The notes under the pieces: generated by a model
Seen by the model: only the letters and a program-made list of their open reading frames with translations
What the model was told of the DNA's origin: nothing
The model's database searches: none
Assembly (NCBI GenBank): GCA_024763245.1
Contig: JANTFW010000010.1
Span: 1-40,825 of the forward strand
DNA length: 40,825 nucleotides
Direction: 5' to 3'
Source: Flavobacteriaceae bacterium
GTDB taxonomy: Bacteria; Bacteroidota; Bacteroidia; Flavobacteriales; Flavobacteriaceae
Made by a program: the position numbers and the translations under genes
Part shown: positions 32,385 through 40,505 of the stretch, one piece after another
Numbering within the stretch: position 1 is the stretch's first letter
How the letters are laid out: each line of letters opens with the position of its first letter

Positions 32385-34269
32385 CAAAGGATTCATCTTA
32401 ATTATCCTAACTATTGGTAGTGGGCTATTTTTTATTGCTCGCTTGTTTTACCTACAAGTACTGGATGATTCTTTCCGAGGAAACCCTTTGAATAACGCCG
32501 CTGTAAGAGCTAAATATGAGTATCCAAGACGCGGCTATATCTATGATCGCAATAATAAGCTGCTTGTTGCCAATCAAACATCTTATGATATTATGGTTGT
32601 CCCCAACGAGATACGAAAAATAGATACCTTAGAATTTTGTGAGATTCTGTCTATAGAAAAAGAGGAGTTTATAAAACGGGTTCACAAAGCAAAAAAGTAC
32701 TCCCCTTGGTTGCCTTCTTTATTTCTCCAACAACTTTCTAAAGAAGATTATGCCATTTTACAAGAAAAAATGTTTCGTTATAAAGGCTTTTATATTCAAA
32801 AAAGATTGCTTCGAGAATATCCTTATAATTCTGCGGCTAATGTTTTAGGCTATATTAGTCAGGTCAATGAAGAAATGGCCAAAAAGAACCCCTATTATCA
32901 ATCGGGTGAACTTATTGGTTATCAAGGGGTAGAAAAATATTATGAAAAAGAATTGAGAGGTGTTAAAGGAGTAAAATACATTAAACGAAATATTCTCAAT
33001 AAAGAAATAGGTCCGTACAAAAACGGAAAATTTGATACTTTGTCCGTTGCAGGAAAAGACTTAAAACTTAGCTTAGATGTAAATTTACAACAATACGGAG
33101 AGTGGTTATTAAGGAATAAAAAAGGAGGTATAGTTGCCATAGAACCCCATAGTGGCGAAATTCTGGCATTGATTACTGCCCCAAGTTATAATCCGAGTTT
33201 AATGGTAGGGCGAGATCGATCTAAAAACTTTAATAAACTCTATCTTGATAAATTTAACAAACCTCTGTTTGACAGAAGTTTACAAGCCCAATATTCACCA
33301 GGCTCCACCTTTAAAATGGTTAATGGTCTAATCGCCCTTCAGGAAGGAGTTATCACAACAAACACTACAACACGCTGTTATGGAGGTTACAAATATGGGG
33401 TTAGAAAAGAGGCTTTTATGGGATGCCATTGCCATACTTTTGGAAGACCTATGAAATTAGAAGAAGCCATCTATAAATCTTGTAATACCTTTTTTTCAAC
33501 TGCATATCGAAAAGCAATTGAAAAATACCCTTCTGCTGCCGAAGGTATGGATGCTTGGAGCCAACACGTAAAAAAATTTGGTCTTGGTAATTACTTAGGC
33601 TATGATTTACCCGTTGGTCAAAAAGGACTAATCCCCGATGCAAAGTACTATAACAGATATTATCCGCTAAAAAATTGGAAAGCAGTTACCACAATATCTA
33701 ATGCTATTGGTCAAGGAGAAATACTTACTACTCCTATTCAGTTAGCTAATATGACCTGTGCTATTGCTAACCGAGGCTATTACTTTACCCCCCATATTGT
33801 AAAAGAAATTGATAGAAAACCCATCGATAATCCTAAATTTACTATTCCTAAAAAAACCGGTATTGATTCTACCTATTTCGAACCTGTCATAAAAGGAATG
33901 CAACTGGTATTTGAAAAAAAAGGAGGAACAGCCTATTATTCACAGATAAAAGGAATAGAAATTTGTGGTAAAACGGGAACTGTAGAAAATTTTATTAGTA
34001 TTGAAGGCAAAAAAACTCAATTGGCTGATCATTCCATTTTTATTGCCTTTGCTCCTAAAGACAATCCTAAAATAGCTGTTGCCGTATTTGTGGAGAATGG
34101 TGGTTTTGGTTCTAGAATTGCAGCACCTATTGCCAGCCTGATGATAGAAAAATATTTAACAAATTCTATTCAAAATGAATGGAGAGAAAAAAAAGTTCAA
34201 GGAATAAATCTCTATGAACAAGAATACAACAAACAATTAGAACTACTTAAAGCTAATGCGTCTAAATAA
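32377..34269 (+). CDS. mrdA: Penicillin-binding protein 2, elongation transpeptidase
   Basis: A 630-residue class B PBP cross-linking lateral-wall peptidoglycan with RodA. An N-terminal membrane helix (about 5-25) is followed by a pedestal domain opening with RRGYIYDRNNKLLVANQ, and a transpeptidase domain with S310-T-F-K (catalytic serine), S368-C-N (SxN) and K532-T-G. All catalytic motifs are intact. A Cys/His cluster (C334, C350, H351, C352, H353) lies between the SxxK and SxN motifs and may bind a metal. The 3' end overlaps rodA by 14 bases. Confidence 0.96.
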   Translation: MRNKGFILIILTIGSGLFFIARLFYLQVLDDSFRGNPLNNAAVRAKYEYPRRGYIYDRNNKLLVANQTSYDIMVVPNEIRKIDTLEFCEILSIEKEEFIKRVHKAKKYSPWLPSLFLQQLSKEDYAILQEKMFRYKGFYIQKRLLREYPYNSAANVLGYISQVNEEMAKKNPYYQSGELIGYQGVEKYYEKELRGVKGVKYIKRNILNKEIGPYKNGKFDTLSVAGKDLKLSLDVNLQQYGEWLLRNKKGGIVAIEPHSGEILALITAPSYNPSLMVGRDRSKNFNKLYLDKFNKPLFDRSLQAQYSPGSTFKMVNGLIALQEGVITTNTTTRCYGGYKYGVRKEAFMGCHCHTFGRPMKLEEAIYKSCNTFFSTAYRKAIEKYPSAAEGMDAWSQHVKKFGLGNYLGYDLPVGQKGLIPDAKYYNRYYPLKNWKAVTTISNAIGQGEILTTPIQLANMTCAIANRGYYFTPHIVKEIDRKPIDNPKFTIPKKTGIDSTYFEPVIKGMQLVFEKKGGTAYYSQIKGIEICGKTGTVENFISIEGKKTQLADHSIFIAFAPKDNPKIAVAVFVENGGFGSRIAAPIASLMIEKYLTNSIQNEWREKKVQGINLYEQEYNKQLELLKANASK

Positions 34270-35551
34270 ATCAAACATATTAGCGGAGTTAAATTGGGGA
34301 ATAATCCTCTTGTACCTTATCTTAGTCGGCTTAGGTTGGTTTAGCATTTATGCCACAACCTATAACGAGGGGCAAGAACTATTTGATTTAAGTACTCATT
34401 ATGGGAAACAACTGTTATTTATAGGATTAAGTATTGGACTTATTATATTAATTTTATCAATTGAGGCTTCTTTTTATGAACGTTTTTCAAGTATCTTTTA
34501 TAGCATTTCTTTGCTCTTTTTAGTTGGTTTATTTTTATTTGGGAAGAGTATTAATGGACAAACAGCTTGGTATTCTTTTGGAAGTTTCAGTCTACAACCA
34601 GCCGAATTTGTAAAAACGACCACCTCATTAGCCATAGCCAAAATAATGAGTGATAATCTGTTTGATATAAAAAAACTAAGTGACCTTAGAAATGTTCTTA
34701 TCATACTTATTATACCTTTTACTTTAATTCTTTTACAACCTGATTTTGGATCGGCTATTATTTATTCTGCCTTTATTTTTGTACTTTTAAGAGAGGGTTT
34801 ATCTATTCAGTTCTTTAGCGCTATGTTAGGTATCCTACTCATATTTATCAGCACTATTAAGTATGGTATTAATAGTACAATAATCATTGTGCTACTAGTT
34901 GTGGGTCTTTTCTTTTATTATGCTTATAGAAAACAAGCTTTATTTTTTAGAAGAAATTGGCCCTTTGTAATCAGTAGTGTTGTTTTGGTATTTGTTATTA
35001 CTCTTACCAGTAGTTTTCTACATAACAGGGTACTTAAACCGCATCATAAAGATAGGTTGGCACTTTGGCTACGAATGGAAAAGGACCCCAAAAAAGTGAG
35101 GCAATTAAAACGGACTTACGGATTTAACAATGATCAGTCCATTAAGACTATTGCTTCCGGCGGGCTTTTAGGAAAAGGCTTTCTGGAAGGAGACCGTACC
35201 AATGGAAAGTTTGTTCCGGAGCAACATACCGATTATATTTTTAGTACAATTGGCGAAGAGTTTGGATTAGTTGGAGCAAGTACTGTTATTATTCTATTTG
35301 TTCTGCTAATTATAGTTATCATTTTGAGGGCAGAAAAACAAAAATCAAAATTTAGTCGAATTTATGGGTATAGCGTTGCCAGCATCCTATTTATTCATTT
35401 CGCTATCAATATTGGCATGGTTCTAGATTTATTACCTACAGTAGGCATCCCATTACCCTTTTTTAGTTATGGCGGATCTTCACTTTGGGGCTTCACTATT
35501 TTATTGTTTATTTTTGTAAAACTGGATGCCAATCAAACAAATGTTTTGTAA
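34256..35551 (+). CDS. rodA: Rod shape-determining glycosyltransferase RodA (SEDS)
   Basis: A 431-residue polytopic SEDS protein that polymerises lipid II. Signature segments are WYSFGSFSLQPAEFVK (conserved QP-x-E), LLQPDFGSAIIY with the catalytic-region Asp (PDFG), SGGLLGKGFLEG (G-x-G loop), VPEQHTDYIFSTIGEEFGLVG and LLPTVGIPLPFFSYGGSS, all diagnostic. About ten membrane helices are apparent. An internal stretch of roughly 60 residues (about 190-250) between helices is longer than in E. coli RodA (370 residues). It ends the rod cluster before a terminator. Confidence 0.96.
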   Translation: MRLNKSNILAELNWGIILLYLILVGLGWFSIYATTYNEGQELFDLSTHYGKQLLFIGLSIGLIILILSIEASFYERFSSIFYSISLLFLVGLFLFGKSINGQTAWYSFGSFSLQPAEFVKTTTSLAIAKIMSDNLFDIKKLSDLRNVLIILIIPFTLILLQPDFGSAIIYSAFIFVLLREGLSIQFFSAMLGILLIFISTIKYGINSTIIIVLLVVGLFFYYAYRKQALFFRRNWPFVISSVVLVFVITLTSSFLHNRVLKPHHKDRLALWLRMEKDPKKVRQLKRTYGFNNDQSIKTIASGGLLGKGFLEGDRTNGKFVPEQHTDYIFSTIGEEFGLVGASTVIILFVLLIIVIILRAEKQKSKFSRIYGYSVASILFIHFAINIGMVLDLLPTVGIPLPFFSYGGSSLWGFTILLFIFVKLDANQTNVL

Positions 35552-35565
35552 AAAACTAACCAAAA

Positions 35566-35599
35566 AAAAAGTGTTTCATTAATTTGAAACACTTTTTTT
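35566..35599. terminator. Bidirectional terminator between rodA and rpsT
   Basis: A stem AAAAAGTGTTTC / GAAACACTTTTT (35566-35577 and 35586-35597) with loop ATTAATTT is flanked by A runs on the left and T runs on the right. It suits both convergent genes. Confidence 0.88.
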
Positions 35600-35621
35600 A
35601 TGTAATATTTTGGATTACCTG

Positions 35622-35876
35622 TTATTCTAAACCCGCTACAAATTTAGTGAGTTTAGATTTTAAGTTTGCAGCTTTATTAGTGTGGATAATATTTTTCTTT
35701 GCAATTTTATCCAACATAGAAATAACCTCTTTTAATTTAGTTTCAGCATCAGCCTTTACTTCCATTGCCCGTAAATCTCTAATTGCGTTACGCGTAGTTT
35801 TATGCTGATACTTGTTAAGAACCCTTCTCTTTTCGTTACTTCTAATTCTTTTTAATGCTGATTTGTGATTTGCCAT
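35622..35876 (-). CDS. rpsT: 30S ribosomal protein S20
   Basis: An 84-residue, highly basic helical protein binding 16S rRNA. It begins ANHKSALKRIRSNEKRRVLNKY, the universal bS20 opening, and has the TTRNAIRDLRAM and IDKIAKKNIIHTNKAANLKSKLTK-like helices. It lies about 55 bases downstream of tRNA-Glu on the same strand. No separate TAnnTTTG element was found in that gap, so the two may share the tRNA promoter. Confidence 0.95.
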   Translation of the reverse strand: MANHKSALKRIRSNEKRRVLNKYQHKTTRNAIRDLRAMEVKADAETKLKEVISMLDKIAKKNIIHTNKAANLKSKLTKFVAGLE

Positions 35877-35930
35877 CTTACGAATGATTTATATTTTACT
35901 AACTACTTGAAAATCAAATAATTAAAATTG

Positions 35931-36002
35931 TAGCCCGTAGGGGAATCGAACCCCTCTTACCAGGATGAAAACCTGGCGTCCTAGCCGATAGACGAACGGG
36001 CC
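35931..36002 (-). tRNA. tRNA-Glu (anticodon UUC)
   Basis: The minus strand folds into a full cloverleaf. The acceptor is GGCCCGT / ACGGGCT, the D arm GTCT...GGAC, the anticodon stem CCAGG/CCTGG with loop TTTTCAT (anticodon TTC), and the T arm AGGGG-TTCGATT-CCCCT, with discriminator A. The gene does not encode the 3' CCA (CAA follows the discriminator). The 3' boundary may be off by one base. Confidence 0.96.
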
Positions 36003-36030
36003 AAGAGTTTGTTTCTTTTCAAAGCGAGTG

Positions 36031-36060
36031 CAAAAATACAACTATTTTTTGTTCAGCAAA
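36031..36060 (-). promoter_or_regulatory. Promoter of tRNA-Glu (and perhaps rpsT)
   Basis: On the minus strand TTTG (36060-36057), an 18-base spacer and TATTTTTG (36038-36031) give a near-consensus Bacteroidota promoter about 28 bases before the tRNA 5' end, within the 74-base gap after proS. Confidence 0.72.
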
Positions 36061-36076
36061 ATTTTTAGACAAAAAT

Positions 36077-37552
36077 TTAATAGGCTTTTGCAAAAAGAAC
36101 ACGCTTATTTGATTTATTTCCGGTTAAAATACATTTCCCTTCTTCTTCCTTAGCATCTAACGGAATACAACGTAATGTAGCTTTTGTCAATTCTTTGATT
36201 CTTTTCTCAGTTTCAACTGTCCCATCCCAATGTGCAGAGATAAAGCCTCCTTTGGTATTTAACACTTCCTTAAATTCCTCAAACGAATCAACTTCTGTGA
36301 TATGCTCATCTCTATAGTTCTTTGCTTTTGCAAATAAATTGGTTTGAATATCTTCTAATAGCGCACTAACCTTTGTAACAATTTCACTTTGATTCATATT
36401 TTGCTTTTCTAAAGTATCTCTCCTTGCCACTTCAACAGTAGCTTGTTCAAGATCTCTAGGTCCCATTGCTAAACGGACAGGTACTCCTTTTAATTCGTAT
36501 TCTGCAAATTTCCATCCCGGTTTATGCGTTGTACGATCATCATATTTTACACGAATTCCTTTTTCTCTAAACGATACTACTATAGCCTGTACCCTTTCGG
36601 TGATAGCTTTTAACTGTTCTTCAGATTTATATATAGGAACAATTACAACTTGATAAGGAGCTAAATTAGGTGGTAAGACCAAACCCTGATCATCCGAATG
36701 AGTCATAATTAAAGCTCCGATTAATCTGGTAGTAACCCCCCAAGAGGTTGCCCAAACATAATCTAATCCACCCTCCTTTGTCGCATATTTTACATCAAAT
36801 GCTTTTGCAAAATTTTGTCCTAAAAAATGAGAAGTTCCTGCTTGCAAGGCTTTTCCATCTTGCATAAGTGCCTCTATGGTAAAGGTTTCCAAAGCACCTG
36901 CAAAACGTTCATTTTCAGATTTTGCTCCTTTAATAATAGGAATAGCCATAAAATCTTCAGCAAATCGAGTATATACTTCATGCATTTTTTGAGCTTCCTC
37001 GAGCGCCTCTTCTTTGGTAGCATGAGCCGTATGTCCTTCTTGCCATAAAAATTCGGCTGTTCGTAAGAAAAGTCGTGTACGCATTTCCCAACGTACCACA
37101 TTAGCCCATTGGTTAATTAGCAAAGGCAAGTCTCTATAGGATTGCACCCACCTTTTATAGGTATCCCAAATAATAGTTTCTGAAGTAGGTCTAACGATAA
37201 GTTCTTCCTCCAGTTTGGCTTTTTCATCCACAACAATTCCGGAACCATCATCAGCATTTTTAAGCCGGTAATGGGTAACTACAGCACATTCTTTAGCAAA
37301 ACCGTCAACGTGACTCGCTTCTTTACTAAAAAAAGATTTTGGAATAAAAAGAGGAAAATAGGCATTTTGATGTCCTGTTTCTTTAAACATCCTATCTAAT
37401 TCCGATTGCATCTTTTCCCATATAGCATATCCATAAGGTTTGATAACCATCATACCCCTTACTGCTGAATTTTCAGCTAAATCTGCTTTGATAACCAATT
37501 CGTTATACCACTTGGAATAATCTTCACTACGTTTTGTGAGTTTTTTGCTCAT
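36077..37552 (-). CDS. proS: Prolyl-tRNA synthetase (short, archaeal/eukaryotic-like type)
   Basis: A 491-residue class II synthetase. Motif 2 region is [27 protein letters not shown] (outlined) and motif 3 lies in the [24 protein letters not shown] part of the anticodon domain boundary. [14 protein letters not shown] is the substrate-binding loop typical of ProRS. The bacterial-type editing insertion is absent, as in the roughly 480-500 residue eukaryote-like ProRS common in Bacteroidota. ATG 37552 ([16 protein letters not shown]) fits homologues; an ATG six codons upstream (37570) is also possible. Confidence 0.95.
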   Translation of the reverse strand: MSKKLTKRSEDYSKWYNELVIKADLAENSAVRGMMVIKPYGYAIWEKMQSELDRMFKETGHQNAYFPLFIPKSFFSKEASHVDGFAKECAVVTHYRLKNADDGSGIVVDEKAKLEEELIVRPTSETIIWDTYKRWVQSYRDLPLLINQWANVVRWEMRTRLFLRTAEFLWQEGHTAHATKEEALEEAQKMHEVYTRFAEDFMAIPIIKGAKSENERFAGALETFTIEALMQDGKALQAGTSHFLGQNFAKAFDVKYATKEGGLDYVWATSWGVTTRLIGALIMTHSDDQGLVLPPNLAPYQVVIVPIYKSEEQLKAITERVQAIVVSFREKGIRVKYDDRTTHKPGWKFAEYELKGVPVRLAMGPRDLEQATVEVARRDTLEKQNMNQSEIVTKVSALLEDIQTNLFAKAKNYRDEHITEVDSFEEFKEVLNTKGGFISAHWDGTVETEKRIKELTKATLRCIPLDAKEEEGKCILTGNKSNKRVLFAKAY

Positions 37553-37578
37553 ACTTTTAATTTGGCACAAATATTGTG

Positions 37579-37586
37579 TATATTTG
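37579..37586 (+). promoter_or_regulatory. Candidate -7 element for the Tyr/Arg-rich lipoprotein gene
   Basis: TATATTTG matches TAnnTTTG and would give a leader of about 60 bases before the ATG at 37652. A TTTG at 37561-37564 is closer than usual (14-base spacer). Confidence 0.4.
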
Positions 37587-37605
37587 ATTGATGAAAATAA
37601 TTCCG

Positions 37606-37613
37606 CAAATCTA
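37606..37613 (-). promoter_or_regulatory. Candidate -7 element for proS
   Basis: The minus strand reads TAGATTTG (TAnnTTTG), 53 bases upstream of the ATG at 37552. It interleaves with the divergent plus-strand element at 37579-37586, so the two promoters face each other across about 20 bases. Confidence 0.5.
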
Positions 37614-37651
37614 ATTATTTTTACAGTTCTAACAATTTAAAACTTCAAATT

Positions 37652-39007
37652 ATGAAAAATTTCACTTCTATAATCCTTAAAAGGCTCGAACTATCCCTCG
37701 TTCTTCTTTTAGCCTTGGTGATTAGCTCTTGTAGTTCTTATAAAGGCACTGCACAGGTTGATGATGGTATTTATGCCCATCCTAAAGCTAAAAAAGAAGT
37801 GGTAGTTGAAAAAACAGTCGTTACAAAAAAAACGACAACCGACAATTCGGATGATAACTATTTTGCACAAGAGTTAGAAAAATATGAAAATGAAAAAGCA
37901 CTTGATGAGGAAGAGGAAATTTTTCTTGACGCCGATGAATATGCTTCAGATGTAGAACAAGAGTATAATGATGATACTAATCAATCGGAACGAAGTAATG
38001 CATCTTGGGGATCAGAAACACAGGAAGTTAATGTTACGTATCATATAAGTTATGATTGGTATCATCCCTATCATTCCCCTTATTACTACGGGTATTATGG
38101 TTACTACGACTGGGGATATTATGATTGGTATTACCCCACCTATTACTATCGTCCTTACAGACCCTATTATTCTTGGACATATTACAATCCTTACTATTAC
38201 AATGGGTACTATGGATATGGTTATTACAATCCCTACTATTATGGCGGATATGGCTATGGTAATGGCTATTACAATTCTTATTACCCACGATACTATAATA
38301 GATACGGACGAAGATCCGGTTATAATGCCCGTGTAGGTAGACGGAGTCTCAGCAGAAGTGTAGCTAGTGCCTCTCAACATAGAAATCATTCCATTATTAG
38401 AGGTAGTGGAAATATTATACGACCCCGAAGCATTGCACCTCGCTCTAATTCGGTTCACCCAAGAACCAGTACGCCTAGAACTAATTCAAGACCTAGAACT
38501 ACTGCCGTACATCCCAGAACAAGTACCCCTAGAACAAATACAGATGTAAGACCTAGAACTACAAGTACACCAAGAAGTAATACAGTACATCCTAGAACAA
38601 GTACACCAAGAACAAATGGAGATGTTAGACCAAGATCTACAAGTACTCCTAGAAGCAATACAGTACACCCCAGAACAAGTATACCTAGAACAAACACAAC
38701 GACAAACCCTAGAACACCAAGATCAAACCATAATGTAAGTCCAAGAACTTCTACTACCCCCAGAAGTAATGGAAATGTAAGACCAAGAACGAGTAGTCCG
38801 AGAAGTACCAACACCCATAACCCTAGAAGTGCCACACCTAGAAGTACTTACAAACCTAAATCTAGCACACCTAGAAGTAATTCTGGCAGTAGAAGTTATT
38901 CTTCTAGTTCTCATCGAAGTTCTTCTGCATCAAGATCCGGTTCCTCTCGATCGTCATCAAGTAGTAGAAGTACTTCAGGTCGCAGTTCATCAAGAGGTCG
39001 TCGATAA
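37652..39007 (+). CDS. Low-complexity Tyr-rich and Arg/Ser/Thr/Pro-rich lipoprotein
   Basis: A 451-residue probable lipoprotein (signal LVLLLALVIS, lipobox ISS-Cys27) of unknown function. Four compositional blocks follow. An acidic linker (about 60-125) contains DEEEE. An extreme Tyr/Gly/Trp/Asn/Pro block (about 130-225) is dominated by Tyr. A basic block (about 257-410) is built of TPRxN and HPRTS units, including two adjacent 26-residue repeats (287-312 and 313-338). A Ser/Arg tail (410-451) ends SSSRGRR. Such order suggests a disordered, sticky or self-associating surface polymer rather than an enzyme. Similar proteins between proS and a FadL-like gene occur, as I recall, in other flavobacteria, sometimes misannotated as vitellogenin-like. 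Confidence 0.8.
   Translation: MKNFTSIILKRLELSLVLLLALVISSCSSYKGTAQVDDGIYAHPKAKKEVVVEKTVVTKKTTTDNSDDNYFAQELEKYENEKALDEEEEIFLDADEYASDVEQEYNDDTNQSERSNASWGSETQEVNVTYHISYDWYHPYHSPYYYGYYGYYDWGYYDWYYPTYYYRPYRPYYSWTYYNPYYYNGYYGYGYYNPYYYGGYGYGNGYYNSYYPRYYNRYGRRSGYNARVGRRSLSRSVASASQHRNHSIIRGSGNIIRPRSIAPRSNSVHPRTSTPRTNSRPRTTAVHPRTSTPRTNTDVRPRTTSTPRSNTVHPRTSTPRTNGDVRPRSTSTPRSNTVHPRTSIPRTNTTTNPRTPRSNHNVSPRTSTTPRSNGNVRPRTSSPRSTNTHNPRSATPRSTYKPKSSTPRSNSGSRSYSSSSHRSSSASRSGSSRSSSSSRSTSGRSSSRGRR
38510..38665 (+). repeat. Two 78-bp in-frame tandem repeats
   Basis: Positions 38510-38587 and 38588-38665 encode near-identical 26-residue units beginning HPRTSTPRTN and ending TPRSNTV. A shortened unit precedes them (from 38456) and a diverged one follows (from 38666). 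Differences are mainly at synonymous positions (for example CCC/CCT, CTA/CCA-type changes), suggesting old duplication under protein-level constraint. Confidence 0.85.
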
Positions 39008-39030
39008 AATTTTGAAAACACTAACACATA

Positions 39031-39070
39031 TACACACTTCTCCGTAAATTATCGAAGAAGTGTGTTTGCT
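39031..39070 (+). terminator. Hairpin terminator between the lipoprotein and FadL-like genes
   Basis: A 10-bp stem ACACACTTCT / AGAAGTGTGT (39031-39040 and 39055-39064) with inner CG pairs is followed by TTGCTTTAT. The T-tail is interrupted, so termination may be partial. Confidence 0.7.
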
Positions 39071-39086
39071 TTATAAATTTATAACT

Positions 39087-40454
39087 ATGAAAATCATCCT
39101 TACGAGTCTAAGTATATTCTTTGGTCTTATCACAAGTGCACAAGTTTTGGGGTATAGCGATTTTGGCGTTTTACTTAGTAACGAAAATAATATGGGCACA
39201 GCTCGATCTATGGCTCTAAAAGAAAGTTTTGGAGCATTAGGTGGTGATCTAAGTGCTATAACTATTAATCCGGCAGGGGCAGCCATATTTACAACCAGTA
39301 CAGGATCTTTTACTCTGGGGTATGACAACTTAGATTTAGATACTGATTTTTATGGAACCAAAACAAAAAATACAACCGATAGCTTTAATCTTTCACAGGC
39401 AGGTGGCGTTTTAGTATTTGACGGAGAAGATGAAGAGGGATTAAATAAAATTTCTTTAAGTCTTACTTATCAAATTAGTAACAATTTTAAAAATAATTGG
39501 ATGGCAAGTGGTATTTCCGAGCCTACTTGGATAGAAGATCCCAATGATACTTCCATTTCTTATACAATTCTAGAAAATCAAACCTATAAAAACTTTACTA
39601 CCGGTAAACATGATAATCTAAATATTGCCATAGCATCACAATTCAATAACAAGCTGTACCTTGGATTAGCTTTAAACTCCTATGATATTGATTTTAAAGA
39701 AGATAGCACTAGACATGAAATAGCCAATGATGGAAATGGTAACAGTGTTGATGCCTTCGAATCTTTTTGGCAAGAGGTAACAGCAAGTGGTTTCTCTTTA
39801 AGTATTGGTATGATTTATAAGCTTACACAGAACTTTAGAGTAGGCCTAGCATACACCTCTCCTTCTTGGTATGAAGTGTATGAAGAATCAAATATGTATG
39901 CCGAAGATGATACAGATTATATAGGATATTATAATGTACTTTACAGTAATGATCCTCCTGCTTATGAAAACAACCAAAATAAGGTCTTGGCTTACGAATA
40001 CAACCTAAGGACACCGAGCAAGGTAACGGGAAGTATTGCCTATGTCTTTAATGATACAGGATTAATTAGTGCCGACTTGAGTAGAAAAAATTATAAAGGA
40101 ATTCACCTAGGACCTAATCCGGATTTCTATCAAGAAAATGATGACATCAATAGCTTTTTAAACCCTACTTATAAAATTAACTTAGGTACAGAATGGCGAA
40201 TTGATATGTTAAGTATTAGAGGCGGATATAGTTATGAAACAAGTCCCTATTTAGATAGTATCAGTAGCGATAATCCAACAGGTTTTGCATTTGGATTAGG
40301 GTATAATTTTGAATCGTTCTCCATAGATCTAGCCTATGATCATTCACAACAAACCGATTTATATAATTTCTATCCTGAATTTAATAACATATCTGCCGCA
40401 GACTTATCCAAAAATGAGGATAAAATAATGGCAACTTTGGTAATTAAACTATAA
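39087..40454 (+). CDS. OmpP1/FadL-family outer-membrane transporter
   Basis: A 455-residue exported barrel. A signal peptide (KIILTSLSIFFGLITSAQ) is followed by the FadL/TodX N-terminal hatch signature: ARSMALKESFGALGGDLSAITINPAGAAIF, outlined, with the key N-P-A of the family at about residues 62-64. The rest consists of amphipathic strands such as LSIGMIYKLTQNFRVGLAYTSPSWYEV and FAFGLGYNFESFSIDLAYDHS. FadL-family proteins pass long-chain fatty acids or other hydrophobic compounds through the outer membrane; in Bacteroidota they are often labelled hemin receptors without proof. ATG 39087 was chosen because the longer frame starts inside the terminator hairpin. Confidence 0.85.
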   Translation: MKIILTSLSIFFGLITSAQVLGYSDFGVLLSNENNMGTARSMALKESFGALGGDLSAITINPAGAAIFTTSTGSFTLGYDNLDLDTDFYGTKTKNTTDSFNLSQAGGVLVFDGEDEEGLNKISLSLTYQISNNFKNNWMASGISEPTWIEDPNDTSISYTILENQTYKNFTTGKHDNLNIAIASQFNNKLYLGLALNSYDIDFKEDSTRHEIANDGNGNSVDAFESFWQEVTASGFSLSIGMIYKLTQNFRVGLAYTSPSWYEVYEESNMYAEDDTDYIGYYNVLYSNDPPAYENNQNKVLAYEYNLRTPSKVTGSIAYVFNDTGLISADLSRKNYKGIHLGPNPDFYQENDDINSFLNPTYKINLGTEWRIDMLSIRGGYSYETSPYLDSISSDNPTGFAFGLGYNFESFSIDLAYDHSQQTDLYNFYPEFNNISAADLSKNEDKIMATLVIKL

Positions 40455-40505
40455 ACGTGAGTTTAATTTACACTTTACTAACAGTTCCTATTATTTAAAA
40501 CTAAT

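Noticed and set aside
38012-38835. Long antisense and out-of-frame open frames over the Tyr-rich and Arg-rich blocks of the lipoprotein gene.
   Set aside because: They are by-products of the repetitive codon pattern in the real gene; their products are Leu/Val/Gly or Ile/Thr repeats without a start context.
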